64,000 nucleotides of DNA from Aerobium sp039839275 (GCF_039839275.1 NZ_JBDOQP010000002.1:930001-994000), one strand, 5' to 3'; shown: positions 1-8,478, counted from the first letter of the stretch. Program-made: numbers and translations. The notes: generated by a model not told the origin, from the sequence alone.

Positions 1-161
1 CCAACAACACCGTGGTGCAGGTGGTGCAGACCGGCTACGTGATCGGTGACCGGGTGCTGCGGCCTGCCATGGTCGGTGTCGCCAAGGGCGGCCCCAAGCA
101 GGCGGCGGAACCCGCCGTCGAGCCCGGCCCGCCCAACGAGCAGGCCGAAAAGGACGCGTAA
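1..161 (+). CDS. grpE: GrpE, nucleotide exchange factor for DnaK (C-terminal part only)
   Basis: Only the last 52 codons lie in the window, read from base 3 to the TAA at 159-161. They contain the conserved C-terminal beta domain of GrpE (NNTVVQVVQTGYVIGDRVLR, then PAMVGVAKGG), followed by a Pro/Ala/Glu-rich tail that is commonly variable in this family. GrpE releases ADP from DnaK in the cytoplasmic Hsp70 cycle. The gene is truncated only by the window edge. Its partners dnaK and dnaJ lie about 50 kb away in the same window, so grpE is not part of the dnaKJ locus here. Confidence 0.9.
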   Translation, partial: NNTVVQVVQTGYVIGDRVLRPAMVGVAKGGPKQAAEPAVEPGPPNEQAEKDA

Positions 162-228
162 CGACGCGTCCGGTCGCGCCGCTTCCGTATCCAGCCGCCA
201 TCGGTTAATGATCGTGGCTGGAGGCGCC

Positions 229-861
229 ATGGACCCGATCATCTTGCTCGACTATGCCGGCGTGGCCGTCTTCGCCGCGACCGGCGCGCTCGCCGCCTCT
301 CGCAAGCAGCTCGACATCATCGGCTTCCTTTTCCTCGCGGGCTTCACCGGCATCGGCGGCGGGACCATCCGTGACCTCGTGCTCGGCGTGCCGGTGTTCT
401 GGGTCCAGAATCACGACTACATCGTCGTCTGCGCGGCCATGGCGATCCTCGTCTATGCCGGAGCGCACCTGATCGAGTCGCGCTACAAGCTGCTGCTGTG
501 GCTCGATGCGATCGGGCTCGCCGCCTATTGCGTCTTCGGTGCGTGGAAAGGGCTGGTGGTGACAGGATCGGGGGTGGTGGCAGTGGTGATGGGCATGCTC
601 ACGGCCACCTTCGGCGGTATCCTGCGCGACCAGATCGCAGGCGAGCCGTCGGTCCTGATGCGGCCCGAGATCTACGTTACGGCCGCGATGGCCGGCGCCC
701 TCACCTTCACCGTGCTGCACATCGCGGGGCTGCCGCTGATGCTGTCAGCCGGGCCGGCCTTCCTCGTGGCGTTCCTGATCCGGGGCGGCGCGCTGCGCTT
801 TGGCTGGTCTTTTCCGCCTTACAGGAGCCGTCCCGGCCGCCATCCCGAGGACATTCCCTGA
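229..861 (+). CDS. TRIC/UPF0126 family membrane protein (putative cation channel)
   Basis: A 210-residue hydrophobic protein with about seven membrane spans. It has the duplicated signature of the UPF0126/TRIC family: GIGGGTIRD in the first half and TFGGILRD in the second. Bacterial TRIC homologues are trimeric monovalent-cation channels; the physiological role in bacteria is not settled. I chose the ATG at 229 because GGAGG lies about five bases upstream. An in-frame ATG at 208 is possible, and the longer reading frame back to 46 overlaps grpE and is not credible. The gene follows grpE after 67 bases on the same strand. Family assignment is firm, ion specificity unknown. Confidence 0.88.
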   Translation: MDPIILLDYAGVAVFAATGALAASRKQLDIIGFLFLAGFTGIGGGTIRDLVLGVPVFWVQNHDYIVVCAAMAILVYAGAHLIESRYKLLLWLDAIGLAAYCVFGAWKGLVVTGSGVVAVVMGMLTATFGGILRDQIAGEPSVLMRPEIYVTAAMAGALTFTVLHIAGLPLMLSAGPAFLVAFLIRGGALRFGWSFPPYRSRPGRHPEDIP

Positions 862-872
862 TCCGCTTGCCG

Positions 873-1433
873 TCAGTGCGGCATAGAGGACAGGTGCGAG
901 AGCAGTTCGGCGACATTGGCGGCACCGCATTTCTTCAACAGCCTGGCGCGATAGGCCTCGACCGTGCGCGGCGAGATCGACAGCATGCGGGCGATTTCCT
1001 TCGACGTGCGCCCCTCGCCCAGATGCATGACGATCTGGCGTTCGCGCGTCGTCAGGTCCTGCACCTGGCGGGTCTCTGAAAGGTCGGCGAAGCTCCATAC
1101 GGCGCGGCGCAGCGGGTCATCGTCGGGCGTCAGGGAATGGCCGCGCACCCGGCACCAGAACAGCGTGCCGTCCTTTCGCGCCATGATCCGCTCATCGGAA
1201 TAGCGGTTCATCTTCTTCAACGGCTCCACGCCGACGTCGCGAATGCGGACGAATTCCTCGAAGGAGGGGTAGAGGATCGCAAAGGAATGATCGACCAGCT
1301 CGATCCGCGCATAGCCGAACATTTCGGCGAAGCGCGGATTGCAGGCGCGGATGACGCGGCTTTCCGTCACCACGAGCCCGATCGGGGCGTTCTCGAACGC
1401 CAGTTCGTGCAGATTGTCGGCCCAGCTCGTCAT
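873..1433 (-). CDS. PAS domain plus LuxR-type HTH transcriptional regulator
   Basis: A 186-residue protein. Residues about 8-118 form a PAS sensor domain (ENAPIGLVV, NPRFAEMFGY, ending in the W-S-F-A-D strand), and residues about 125-180 a LuxR/FixJ-type HTH (LTTRERQIV, SKEIARMLSISPRTVEAYR). No phosphoreceiver domain is present, so the input is probably a small ligand or redox signal sensed by the PAS domain. The start at 1433 (MTSWADN) fits a compact PAS protein; the frame is open further upstream but that part is low-complexity and runs into the promoter of the next gene. It is divergent from the ABC operon beginning at 1555, 121 bases away, so it is the obvious candidate regulator of that operon (inference). 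Confidence 0.85.
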   Translation of the reverse strand: MTSWADNLHELAFENAPIGLVVTESRVIRACNPRFAEMFGYARIELVDHSFAILYPSFEEFVRIRDVGVEPLKKMNRYSDERIMARKDGTLFWCRVRGHSLTPDDDPLRRAVWSFADLSETRQVQDLTTRERQIVMHLGEGRTSKEIARMLSISPRTVEAYRARLLKKCGAANVAELLSHLSSMPH

Positions 1434-1554
1434 CCGTGTTTCTACCGTTCGTATTCCTACGATATTGCGGGTGCGGCCGCCTGCCGCCGATAATGGCAAT
1501 CGGTTCGGAGCGTGCCATCCGCGCGCATCCGTCTTACTCTGGGAGGAGATATTC

Positions 1555-2751
1555 ATGAAGACGCTTTTTGCCGCGCTGGCTACGGCCACCGCGCTCATGG
1601 GCACGCAGGCATTCGCGCAGGAAGACACCGTGAAGATCGCGCTGCTGCACGGCCTTTCCGGCTCGCCGCTGGAAGCCTATTCGAAACAGACCCATGCCGG
1701 CTTCGAGCTCGGCCTCGAATATGCGACCGACGGCACGATGGAGGTCAAGGGCCGCAAGATCGAGGTGATCGTCAAGGACACCCAGTTCAAGCCCGACGTC
1801 GCCCGCGCGCTGCTCGCCGAGGCCTATGGCGACGACGACGCGCTGATCGCGGTCGGTGACACCTCGTCCGGCGTGGCGCTGTCGATGCTGCCGGTCGCCG
1901 CCGAGTACGAGAAGATACTGTTGGTCGAGCCCGCCGTCGCAGACAGCCTCACCGGCCCGGATTCCAACCGTTACGTCTTCAAGACCTCGCGCAATTCCTC
2001 GATGGACATGCAGGCGCAGGCACTCGCGCTGCAGCCTGACGAGAACCTGTACGTGGCGACGCTGGCGCAGGACTATGCGTTTGGCCGCGACGGCATCGCC
2101 GCCTTCAAGGCCGCGCTCGACGGCACCGGTGCCACCGTGGTTGCGGAAGAATACGTGCCGCAGCAGACGACTGACTTCACCGCGACGATCGAGCGGCTGT
2201 TCGACGCGCTTCGCGACAAGGAAGGCCGCAAGGTCATCTTCATGAACGTCGCAGGCATCGACGCCATGACGCCGCTGGCCGCCGCCGATCCGGGCCGCTA
2301 CGACATCGAGTTGTCTTCCGGCGGCAACATCCTGCCGGCGCTCGTTGCCTACAAGCAGGTGCCGGGCATGGAAGGCGCGATGTATTATTACTACGAAGCC
2401 CCGGACAATCCGGTGAACGACTGGCTGGTCGAGCAGCACCAGGAGCGCTTCGGCTCGCCGCCGGACTTCTTCACCGCCGGCGGCATGGCATCGGCAATGG
2501 CCATCGTCACCGCGCTCGAGAAGGCGGAAGAGTGGGATACCGAAACCCTCATCGCCACCATGGAAGGCATGACCTTCGACACGCCCAAGGGTCCGATGAC
2601 CTTCCGCCCGGAAGACCATCAGGCGCTGCAGTCGATGTACCACTTCAAGATCAAGGTCGAGGATGGCGTCGACTGGGCCGTGCCTGAGCTGGTGCGCGAG
2701 ATCAAGCCCGAGGAGATGGACATCCCGCTGGGCAGGAACAACCAGGAATAA
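1555..2751 (+). CDS. ABC transporter substrate-binding protein, Leu/Ile/Val (HAAT) type
   Basis: A 398-residue periplasmic binding protein of the type I fold (Peripla_BP_6). It begins with a signal peptide, MKTLFAALATATALMGTQAF, cleaved after the AQA-FAQ region. The mature part starts with the family pattern VKIALLHGLSGSPLEAYS. The start at 1555 has a strong ribosome site (GGGAGGAG) seven bases upstream. It is the first gene of an operon with two ATPases, two permeases and a hydrolase. Homologues bind branched-chain amino acids, amides, urea, aromatic acids and others, so the ligand cannot be read from sequence. It lies 213 bases before the next gene, the gap being filled by a palindromic repeat that may lower downstream transcription. 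Confidence 0.9.
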   Translation: MKTLFAALATATALMGTQAFAQEDTVKIALLHGLSGSPLEAYSKQTHAGFELGLEYATDGTMEVKGRKIEVIVKDTQFKPDVARALLAEAYGDDDALIAVGDTSSGVALSMLPVAAEYEKILLVEPAVADSLTGPDSNRYVFKTSRNSSMDMQAQALALQPDENLYVATLAQDYAFGRDGIAAFKAALDGTGATVVAEEYVPQQTTDFTATIERLFDALRDKEGRKVIFMNVAGIDAMTPLAAADPGRYDIELSSGGNILPALVAYKQVPGMEGAMYYYYEAPDNPVNDWLVEQHQERFGSPPDFFTAGGMASAMAIVTALEKAEEWDTETLIATMEGMTFDTPKGPMTFRPEDHQALQSMYHFKIKVEDGVDWAVPELVREIKPEEMDIPLGRNNQE

Positions 2752-2791
2752 CGCACGATTTGCATCGTTCCCGGCGGCTTGCGCCGGGGAC

Positions 2792-2940
2792 GCACCACCC
2801 CCACTCCGACCCTTCGGGCCACCTCTCCCCCTGCCCCGGGGGAGAGGAACCCAAGCTGGATAAGGGTCGGCCTAGCGGCAGCGCCTTTCCTCTCCCCCGG
2901 GCAGGGGGAGAGGTGGCCCGAAGGGTCGGAGTGGGGGTGC
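2792..2940. repeat. Long imperfect inverted repeat, family A
   Basis: Arms at 2792-2848 and 2887-2940 are nearly perfect reverse complements of about 50 bases, with only a 3-base insertion near the outer end of the left arm. They share the core CACTCCGACCCTTCGGGCCA and then a C-rich stretch. The central part is about 38 bases. The whole unit sits between the binding-protein gene and the first ATPase gene of the same operon, and it can fold into a very stable RNA hairpin in either orientation. It resembles the intergenic palindromic elements common in rhizobial genomes (from memory). Confidence 0.85.
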
Positions 2941-2964
2941 TTCATCTTGAATGATTGACTAGCA

Positions 2965-3732
2965 ATGACAACGCCCTCTCTCCGCACGGAAAACCTGACG
3001 ATCCGCTTCGGTGGCCATGCCGCGGTCAGCAACGTCACCTGCGCGTTTCATCCGGGTGAGCTGACGGTGATCGTCGGGCCAAACGGCGCAGGCAAGACGA
3101 CGTGGTTCAATCTGGTTTCCGGCCAGCTCGCGCCAACGGAAGGCCGTATCTACAAGGGCGACGACGATATCACCGCCCTGTCCCCATCGGCTCGCGCGAA
3201 GGCCGGAATCGGCCGCGCCTTCCAGCTCACCAATCTGTTTCCGAAACTGTCGGTACTGGAGAACGTTCGCCTTGCCGTACAGGCCAAGGCCGGCGAGGGA
3301 CCGCGCATCTTCAAACGCGCCACCTCGATGACGGACATTCGCGACAAGGCGCAGGCGTACGTCGATGCGACGCGGCTCGGCGGGGTCGCGCATCTGCCGG
3401 CAGCGGCGCTGCCGCATGGCGACCAGCGCAAGCTGGAGGTGGCGCTTCTCGCCGCGATGGAGCCCGACATATTCATGTTCGACGAGCCGACGGCCGGCAT
3501 GTCGGTGGACGAGGCGCCGGTGATCCTGGAACTCATCGCCGAAATCAAGAAGGACCGCACCAAGACGATCCTGCTGGTCGAGCACAAGATGGACGTGGTC
3601 CGCGCGCTGGCCGACCGCATCGTGGTGCTGCACAATGGCGAACTCGTCGCCGATGGCGAGCCGGCCGAAGTGATGGCCCTGCCCGTCGTGCGCGAGATCT
3701 ATCTCGGTGTCGGCGCGGAGGAGGTGGCATGA
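2965..3732 (+). CDS. ABC transporter ATP-binding protein, LivG type
   Basis: A 255-residue ABC ATPase. Walker A is GPNGAGKTT (near residue 37), the signature region is LPHGDQRKLEVALL rather than the canonical LSGGQ, and Walker B is IFMFDEPTAGMS. The TAGMS after Walker B and the degenerate signature are typical of the LivG branch. It powers uptake together with the LivF-type ATPase that follows, with which it overlaps by four bases (ATGA), indicating translational coupling. The start at 2965 lies just after the family A palindrome; no strong ribosome site is visible. The substrate is unknown. Confidence 0.9.
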   Translation: MTTPSLRTENLTIRFGGHAAVSNVTCAFHPGELTVIVGPNGAGKTTWFNLVSGQLAPTEGRIYKGDDDITALSPSARAKAGIGRAFQLTNLFPKLSVLENVRLAVQAKAGEGPRIFKRATSMTDIRDKAQAYVDATRLGGVAHLPAAALPHGDQRKLEVALLAAMEPDIFMFDEPTAGMSVDEAPVILELIAEIKKDRTKTILLVEHKMDVVRALADRIVVLHNGELVADGEPAEVMALPVVREIYLGVGAEEVA

Positions 3733-4448
3733 GCAAGTCCATCCTGCGTCTCGACGACGTCCACACCGACATCGCGCAATACCACATCCTGCATGGCATC
3801 TCGCTCGACGTGCCGGAAGGCGGCGTCCATGTTCTGCTCGGCCGCAACGGCGCTGGCAAGACGACGACGCTGCGCACCATCATGGGCCTGTGGCGCGCGC
3901 GAAAGGGCGCGATCGTCTTCCGCGACAACGACATCGCGGCAATGAAGACGCCCGACATCGCCCGGCTCGGAATTGCCTTCGTGCCGGAGAACATGGGCAT
4001 ATTCGGCGGGTTGACCGTCGAGGAGAACATGCGCCTGGCCACCGGCGACGGGCGGTTCGACGACCAGCGCCTGCAGCGTGTCTTTTCGCTGTTCCCGGCG
4101 ATGGATAAATTCTGGCGCAACCAGGCCGCATCACTCTCGGGCGGCCAGAAGCAGATGCTGGCAATCTCGCGCGCGATCATCGAGAAGCGCCAGCTCATCC
4201 TCATCGACGAACCGACAAAGGGCCTCGCGCCGGCGATCATCAGGGCGATGATCGACGCGTTCCGCGAGATCGCCAAGGACACGACGATCCTGCTGGTCGA
4301 GCAGAACTTCCACTTCGCCCGCGCGCTCGGCCAGACGGTTGCGGTAATCGACGACGGCCGCATCGTGCATCGCGGCTCGATGGCGGAACTCGCCGCCGAC
4401 GAGGCGTTGCAGAACCGGTTCCTCAGCCTGTCGCTGGAGGCGCATTGA
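3729..4448 (+). CDS. ABC transporter ATP-binding protein, LivF type
   Basis: A 239-residue ABC ATPase of the LivF branch: Walker A GRNGAGKTT, signature LSGGQKQMLAISRAI, Walker B LILIDEPTKGLAP and the switch His region LLVEQNFHFA. It pairs with the preceding LivG-type ATPase to drive the permeases encoded downstream. The start at 3729 overlaps the previous stop by four bases. The next gene is separated by 231 bases that hold an inserted palindromic element, which is unusual for this normally compact operon type. Confidence 0.9.
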   Translation: MSKSILRLDDVHTDIAQYHILHGISLDVPEGGVHVLLGRNGAGKTTTLRTIMGLWRARKGAIVFRDNDIAAMKTPDIARLGIAFVPENMGIFGGLTVEENMRLATGDGRFDDQRLQRVFSLFPAMDKFWRNQAASLSGGQKQMLAISRAIIEKRQLILIDEPTKGLAPAIIRAMIDAFREIAKDTTILLVEQNFHFARALGQTVAVIDDGRIVHRGSMAELAADEALQNRFLSLSLEAH

Positions 4449-4467
4449 GATGGTCGCCCTCGACGTT

Positions 4468-4625
4468 GCCCCCCTCTGCCCTGCCGGACATCTCCCCCAC
4501 GAGGGGGGACATTGGCTGTCATATCTGCTTTCGCCAATCGCCGAGATTGCAGAAAAGGCGGTACGGGCCGTGAAGGCTGATCTCCCCCCTTGTGGGGGAG
4601 ATGTCTGGCAGGACCGAGGGGGGCG
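4468..4625. repeat. MITE-like palindromic element, family B copy 1
   Basis: About 158 bases with inverted-repeat ends. The left end 4468-4509 and the right end 4580-4625 are imperfect reverse complements (core CTGCCGGACATCTCCCCCAC). The interior contains GCTTTCGCCAATCG, and the second copy at 5699-5848 carries the same interior on the opposite strand. The two copies are thus one mobile-like repeat family in opposite orientations. The element lies between the LivF-type and LivH-type genes. It has no coding capacity and no transposase is nearby. Confidence 0.85.
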
Positions 4626-4679
4626 CCGTAGGGCGGTTTCCTTAGCGGCGGCCCGAATACTTGCCGGGAGACGGCAGCG

Positions 4680-5675
4680 ATGAAATCCCTATCCACCACC
4701 TTCGAGCGCTTCGGCGGCGTCATGCTGTTGCCGGTCGTTCTGGGCCTGATCGCATTCCTGCTGATCGGGCGGCCGTCGACCTGGATCACGCTGACGATGG
4801 CGGGGCTCGCGATGGGCATGATGATCTTCCTGATGGCCTCGGGACTGTCGCTGATCTTTGGCCTGATGGACGTGCTGAATTTCGGTCATTCCGCTTTCGT
4901 CTCGTTCGGCGCCTTCATCGCGGCCAGCGTGCTTGCCTCGTTGGGCGTGTGGGTAACGGGCGACAGCGCCGTGATGAACGTCGCCGCATTGATATGCGCG
5001 ATTGCTGCGGCCACCGCGTTCGGAGCGCTGGCGGGCTGGGCTTTCGAGCGGATCATCGTCAAGCCCGTCTACAAGGACCATCTGCGCCAGATCCTCATCA
5101 CCATGGGGGCGCTGATCGTCGCCGAAGAGATCATCCTGATGGTGTGGGGCGGATCGCCCCTGCCCGTGCCCCGCCCCGCCGTGCTGACCGGCTCGCTCGT
5201 CTTCGGGGACGTGTCGATCGAGGTCTACCGCATCTTCGCCTTCCTGCTCGGCCTGGCGATCTACGTGGCCATGCACTTCGCGCTGAACCGCACACGCATA
5301 GGTCTGCTGATCCGTGCCGGTGTGGAGAACCGCGAGATGGTGGAGGCGCTCGGCTTCCGCATCGACCGGCTGTTCATCGCCGTCTTCATGGCCGGCTCAG
5401 CGCTTGCGGCCATGGGCGGGGCGATGTGGGCCGGCTATCAGGGGATCATCACGCCCGCGATCGGGTCGGAAATGATGATCCTCGTCTTCATCGTCGTCAT
5501 CATCGGCGGGCTGGGGTCGATCGAAGGCTCGCTGCTGGGCGCCATCCTCGTTGGACTCATGGCAAACTATGTCGCCTTCCTGTTCCCGAAGATGTCGTTG
5601 GCATCGAACATGATCCTGATGATGGCGATTCTTCTATGGCGGCCCGTCGGCCTGAAGCCGGCGGTGAAGGGGTGA
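4680..5675 (+). CDS. ABC transporter permease, LivH type
   Basis: A 331-residue integral membrane protein with 8-9 predicted spans. The family features are clear: the SGLSLIFGLMDVLNFGHSAF motif near the N-terminus, the RAGVENREMVEALG cytoplasmic loop that contacts the ATPase, and the GGLGSIEGSLLGAI segment near the end. It forms the translocation pore with the LivM-type protein. The start at 4680 is right after an AGACGGCAGCG stretch with a weak ribosome site. Palindromic elements lie on both sides of the gene. Confidence 0.9.
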   Translation: MKSLSTTFERFGGVMLLPVVLGLIAFLLIGRPSTWITLTMAGLAMGMMIFLMASGLSLIFGLMDVLNFGHSAFVSFGAFIAASVLASLGVWVTGDSAVMNVAALICAIAAATAFGALAGWAFERIIVKPVYKDHLRQILITMGALIVAEEIILMVWGGSPLPVPRPAVLTGSLVFGDVSIEVYRIFAFLLGLAIYVAMHFALNRTRIGLLIRAGVENREMVEALGFRIDRLFIAVFMAGSALAAMGGAMWAGYQGIITPAIGSEMMILVFIVVIIGGLGSIEGSLLGAILVGLMANYVAFLFPKMSLASNMILMMAILLWRPVGLKPAVKG

Positions 5676-5698
5676 TGGGCATGGTGGTTCTCTACGTT

Positions 5699-5848
5699 GC
5701 CCCCCTCTGTCCTGCCGGACATCTCCCCCACGAGGGGGGAGATCAGCCTGCACCGAGGCTTTCGTCGATCGTCGACGATTGGCGAAAGCGGAAACGATAT
5801 CCAATCTCCCCCCTCGTGGGGGAGATGTCCGGCAGGACAGAGGGGGGC
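5699..5848. repeat. MITE-like palindromic element, family B copy 2
   Basis: Exactly 150 bases with a perfect 45-base inverted repeat: the left arm 5699-5743 and right arm 5804-5848 are identical when reverse-complemented. The reverse complement of the 60-base interior matches the interior of the copy at 4468-4625 (GCTTTCGCCAATCG and flanks), so this copy is inserted the other way round. It lies between the LivH-type and LivM-type permease genes. It can form a very stable hairpin in the operon mRNA. Confidence 0.9.
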
Positions 5849-5880
5849 GCGACGGAGCGGCTGCATCCCGGGAGGCACGG

Positions 5881-6978
5881 ATGACCACCACCATCGTCTC
5901 CTCCACCCCGCACAGCCTCACCGCCGGCCGTCTTCTCGTCTACGGCATCGTCCTTGCCGTCGGCCTGCTGCTGATGTTCGCGCCGTTCCTGTTTCCCGAT
6001 GTGCGGGCGCAGGAAGTCGCGGCGCGGATCTGCGTCTTCATCGTGCTGGTGGCGAGTTACGACCTGCTGATCGGCTATACCGGCATCGTCTCCTTCGCTC
6101 ACACGATGTTCTTTGGCCTTGGCGCCTATGGCACCGCCATCGCGCTCAAGACGATGGGAGCGAGCTTCGGCTCGATTTTCGTCGGCGGTTCGCTCGGCGT
6201 GGTTGCCGCGCTGGTGCTCGCGGTGCTGATCGGCCTGCTGTCGCTGCGGGTCAAGGCGATCTTCTTTGCCATGATCACGCTGGCGGCAGCTTCGGTGATG
6301 ATGGTGCTGGCGAGCCAGCTATCGGAATTCACCGGCGGCGAGGACGGGATGACCTACACGGTTCCACGCTTCTTCTCGCCTGCAAATACACTGATCGAGG
6401 ACGCCGACGGCAAGGCGCTGCGCATCTTCGGTGTCGCCGCCAATGGCAGGCTCGCACTCTACTATTTCGTCTTTCTCTCCTCGCTTCTGCTGTTCCTGAC
6501 GATGCTGCGCATCATCGCCTCGCCGCTGGGTACCGTGCTGGAGGCGATCCGTGAAAACGAGATGCGCGCGGAAGCGATCGGCTATCGCGTCGTCGCCTAC
6601 CGAACCGCCATCTTCTGCATCGCCGCGCTGATTGCCGCGTTGGCGGGAATCCTGCGCGCCGTCTGGCTGCGCTACACCGGGCCGGACGTCGCGCTGTCGT
6701 TCGATATCATGATCGACATCCTGCTGATGGTCGTCATCGGCGGCATGGGAACCATGGTCGGCGCAGTGATCGGCGTCGTCATCATGACGCTGGCGCAGTT
6801 CTACTTGAAGGACGTGATGGCGGCCGGCGCGTCCGCGGTGAGCGATGTGCCGCTTCTGCCGGACCTTCTCAATCCCGACCGCTGGCTGCTCTGGCTCGGG
6901 GTCATCTTCATCCTGCTCGTCTACTTCTTCCCGGCGGGCATCGCAGGCACCCTCATGGGCAAGGGCGGACACAAATGA
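5881..6978 (+). CDS. ABC transporter permease, LivM type
   Basis: A 365-residue membrane protein of the LivM branch. It shows the expected SYDLLIGYTGIVSFAHTMFF motif after the second span, the LEAIRENEMRAEAIGY cytoplasmic coupling loop, and GGMGTMVGAVIGVVI near the C-terminus. The start at 5881 has a ribosome site (GGGAGG) close upstream. It partners the LivH-type permease. It overlaps the following hydrolase gene by four bases, which ties that enzyme to the transporter. Confidence 0.9.
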   Translation: MTTTIVSSTPHSLTAGRLLVYGIVLAVGLLLMFAPFLFPDVRAQEVAARICVFIVLVASYDLLIGYTGIVSFAHTMFFGLGAYGTAIALKTMGASFGSIFVGGSLGVVAALVLAVLIGLLSLRVKAIFFAMITLAAASVMMVLASQLSEFTGGEDGMTYTVPRFFSPANTLIEDADGKALRIFGVAANGRLALYYFVFLSSLLLFLTMLRIIASPLGTVLEAIRENEMRAEAIGYRVVAYRTAIFCIAALIAALAGILRAVWLRYTGPDVALSFDIMIDILLMVVIGGMGTMVGAVIGVVIMTLAQFYLKDVMAAGASAVSDVPLLPDLLNPDRWLLWLGVIFILLVYFFPAGIAGTLMGKGGHK

Positions 6979-7814
6979 CCACACCACGCTCCACCTACGT
7001 CAACGCTGCCGGCTTCGAAGTTCATGTCACGGAGTGGGGCAACCCCGGCAATCCCGCGCTCGTGATGTGGCACGGCCTGGCGCGCACCGGGCGAGACTTC
7101 GACGAGGCGGCTGCGGCGCTGTCCGACACCTATTTCGTGATCTGCCCCGACACGCTGGGGCGGGGGCTTTCGAGCTGGGCGAAGGATTACACGCAGGATT
7201 ATTCCTATCGCACCTTCGGCGAAGTGGCGCTCGGCATCCTCGATTTCTACGACATCGTCGATCTGCGCTGGGTGGGAACCTCGATGGGCGGGCTGATCGG
7301 CGTGACACTTGCTGCCAACGCCCTCAAGGGCCGAATCTCGCATCTCGTGATCAACGATATCGGACCCGATATTCCGGAAGCAGGCACAGGGCGCATCGCA
7401 TCTTATGTCGGAAACCCGCCCGTCTACGACACGGTTGGTGAGATGGAGGCCTGGCTTCGGGACAACTACGCGCCCTTCGGCAAGAACACCGACGCCTTCT
7501 GGCGGCGCATGGTGGACACATCCATACGCCGCACGGACGACGGCCGCATCACGGTGCATTACGACCCTGCGATCGTCTCGCAGTTCACGCACCACAAGAG
7601 CGATCTCGACGTCTGGGACGCCTATGATCTGATCGAGGCAAAGACGCTGCTCTTCCGCGGCGAGCATTCCGACGTGCTGCCGGCGGGCATCGCGGAGGAA
7701 ATGATCAGGCGAGGGCCACGGCCGCGCCTGGAAGTGATGCCTGACTGCGGCCATGCACCCACCCTGGCCAGCGCGACCGAGATCGCGCTGCTCAGGGATT
7801 TTCTTGGCACCTGA
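6975..7814 (+). CDS. Alpha/beta hydrolase, last gene of the ABC operon
   Basis: A 279-residue alpha/beta-fold hydrolase. The oxyanion-region motif WHGLARTGRDF is near residue 32, the nucleophile elbow GTSMGG places Ser at about 103, and the catalytic His lies in DCGHAPTL near the C-terminus. No signal peptide is seen, so it acts in the cytoplasm. The four-base overlap with the permease gene says it works on the imported compound or a derivative, perhaps an ester, amide or lactone (inference). Its exact substrate cannot be told. Confidence 0.88.
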   Translation: MTTPRSTYVNAAGFEVHVTEWGNPGNPALVMWHGLARTGRDFDEAAAALSDTYFVICPDTLGRGLSSWAKDYTQDYSYRTFGEVALGILDFYDIVDLRWVGTSMGGLIGVTLAANALKGRISHLVINDIGPDIPEAGTGRIASYVGNPPVYDTVGEMEAWLRDNYAPFGKNTDAFWRRMVDTSIRRTDDGRITVHYDPAIVSQFTHHKSDLDVWDAYDLIEAKTLLFRGEHSDVLPAGIAEEMIRRGPRPRLEVMPDCGHAPTLASATEIALLRDFLGT

Positions 7815-7831
7815 AGGGCCTCAACCCTTCA
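7812..7831. terminator. Stem-loop shared by two convergent genes
   Basis: A perfect 7-base stem (TGAAGGG / CCCTTCA) with a 6-base loop. It spans the stop codons of both converging genes, which are only six bases apart. A short T-rich stretch (ATCTTTT) follows at a distance on the plus strand. It could act as a bidirectional terminator, but the stem is short. Confidence 0.45.
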
Positions 7832-8273
7832 TCAGGATCTTTTCGATCTCGTCGACGGTGTGGTTGGTGAGCGTCTTGGGCAACTCAGCGATGACGCGGT
7901 CCTCGACTTCCTTGTGCAATTCTTTTCGCATTTCGCCCATCACCAAGGGCGGCGCGACGATCACCAGGCGCTTGAAGTCTCCCTTGTGGGCGGACTTGTA
8001 GAGGCGCGCGGCAATCTCCTTGGCGAAGCGCTCCTTTTCCACGCGGTGCCAGTCGGTCTCCTGGACCGCGCTCTTGTGGACGCTTGTTCCGCCGTCCGCG
8101 AAGCGGCCAGGCTTGTCGGTGCCCTGATCATGGGTTGGCGGATTGTCCTCGTTCATCTCACGGAACACTTCGAGATGCGGGTATTTCTCGTCACCCTCGT
8201 TGCGAAGAAACAGAGCCTTTTCCCCGTCGGCGACAACGACCCAGATGTCGTGCTCGAGCTTGATTCCGGACAT
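7821..8273 (-). CDS. Host attachment family protein (Host_attach / baeRF-like)
   Basis: A 150-residue soluble protein. The N-terminal WVVVADGEKALFL, the GRFADGG segment and the later FAKEIAARL and LVIVAPPLVMGEMR blocks are characteristic of the Host_attach family, named from Agrobacterium attachment genes and related to archaeal release-factor-like folds. The actual biochemical role is not established. The start at 8273 has an AGGAG site seven bases upstream. It is a single-gene unit, divergent from cysG and convergent with the hydrolase. Confidence 0.85.
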   Translation of the reverse strand: MSGIKLEHDIWVVVADGEKALFLRNEGDEKYPHLEVFREMNEDNPPTHDQGTDKPGRFADGGTSVHKSAVQETDWHRVEKERFAKEIAARLYKSAHKGDFKRLVIVAPPLVMGEMRKELHKEVEDRVIAELPKTLTNHTVDEIEKILMKG

Positions 8274-8478
8274 GTCCTGCTCCTTTTCGCAGTTGTTGTT
8301 CTTAGAGCCACATCAACGCGCTGCAGTGTCGGCGCGTTCCGCATTCACGGCGTGTCTAACGGTTCACTAGAAAACTCTTGCGGCCATACTGCGGTGGAAG
8401 GAAAAAACATTCCAAGGCTTTCGACGCCGCGCGAGACCATGCCTTCAGAGTAGGGCTGATCGCGGCGACAATCGCCGC

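Noticed and set aside
205..720. 171-codon minus-strand frame opposite the TRIC protein
   Set aside because: His/Gln/Arg-rich shadow without motifs; the plus strand has a recognisable membrane family with a ribosome site.
4449..4679. Short plus-strand frame (77 codons) in the livF-livH gap
   Set aside because: It is made by the palindromic repeat itself; the coding capacity is coincidental.
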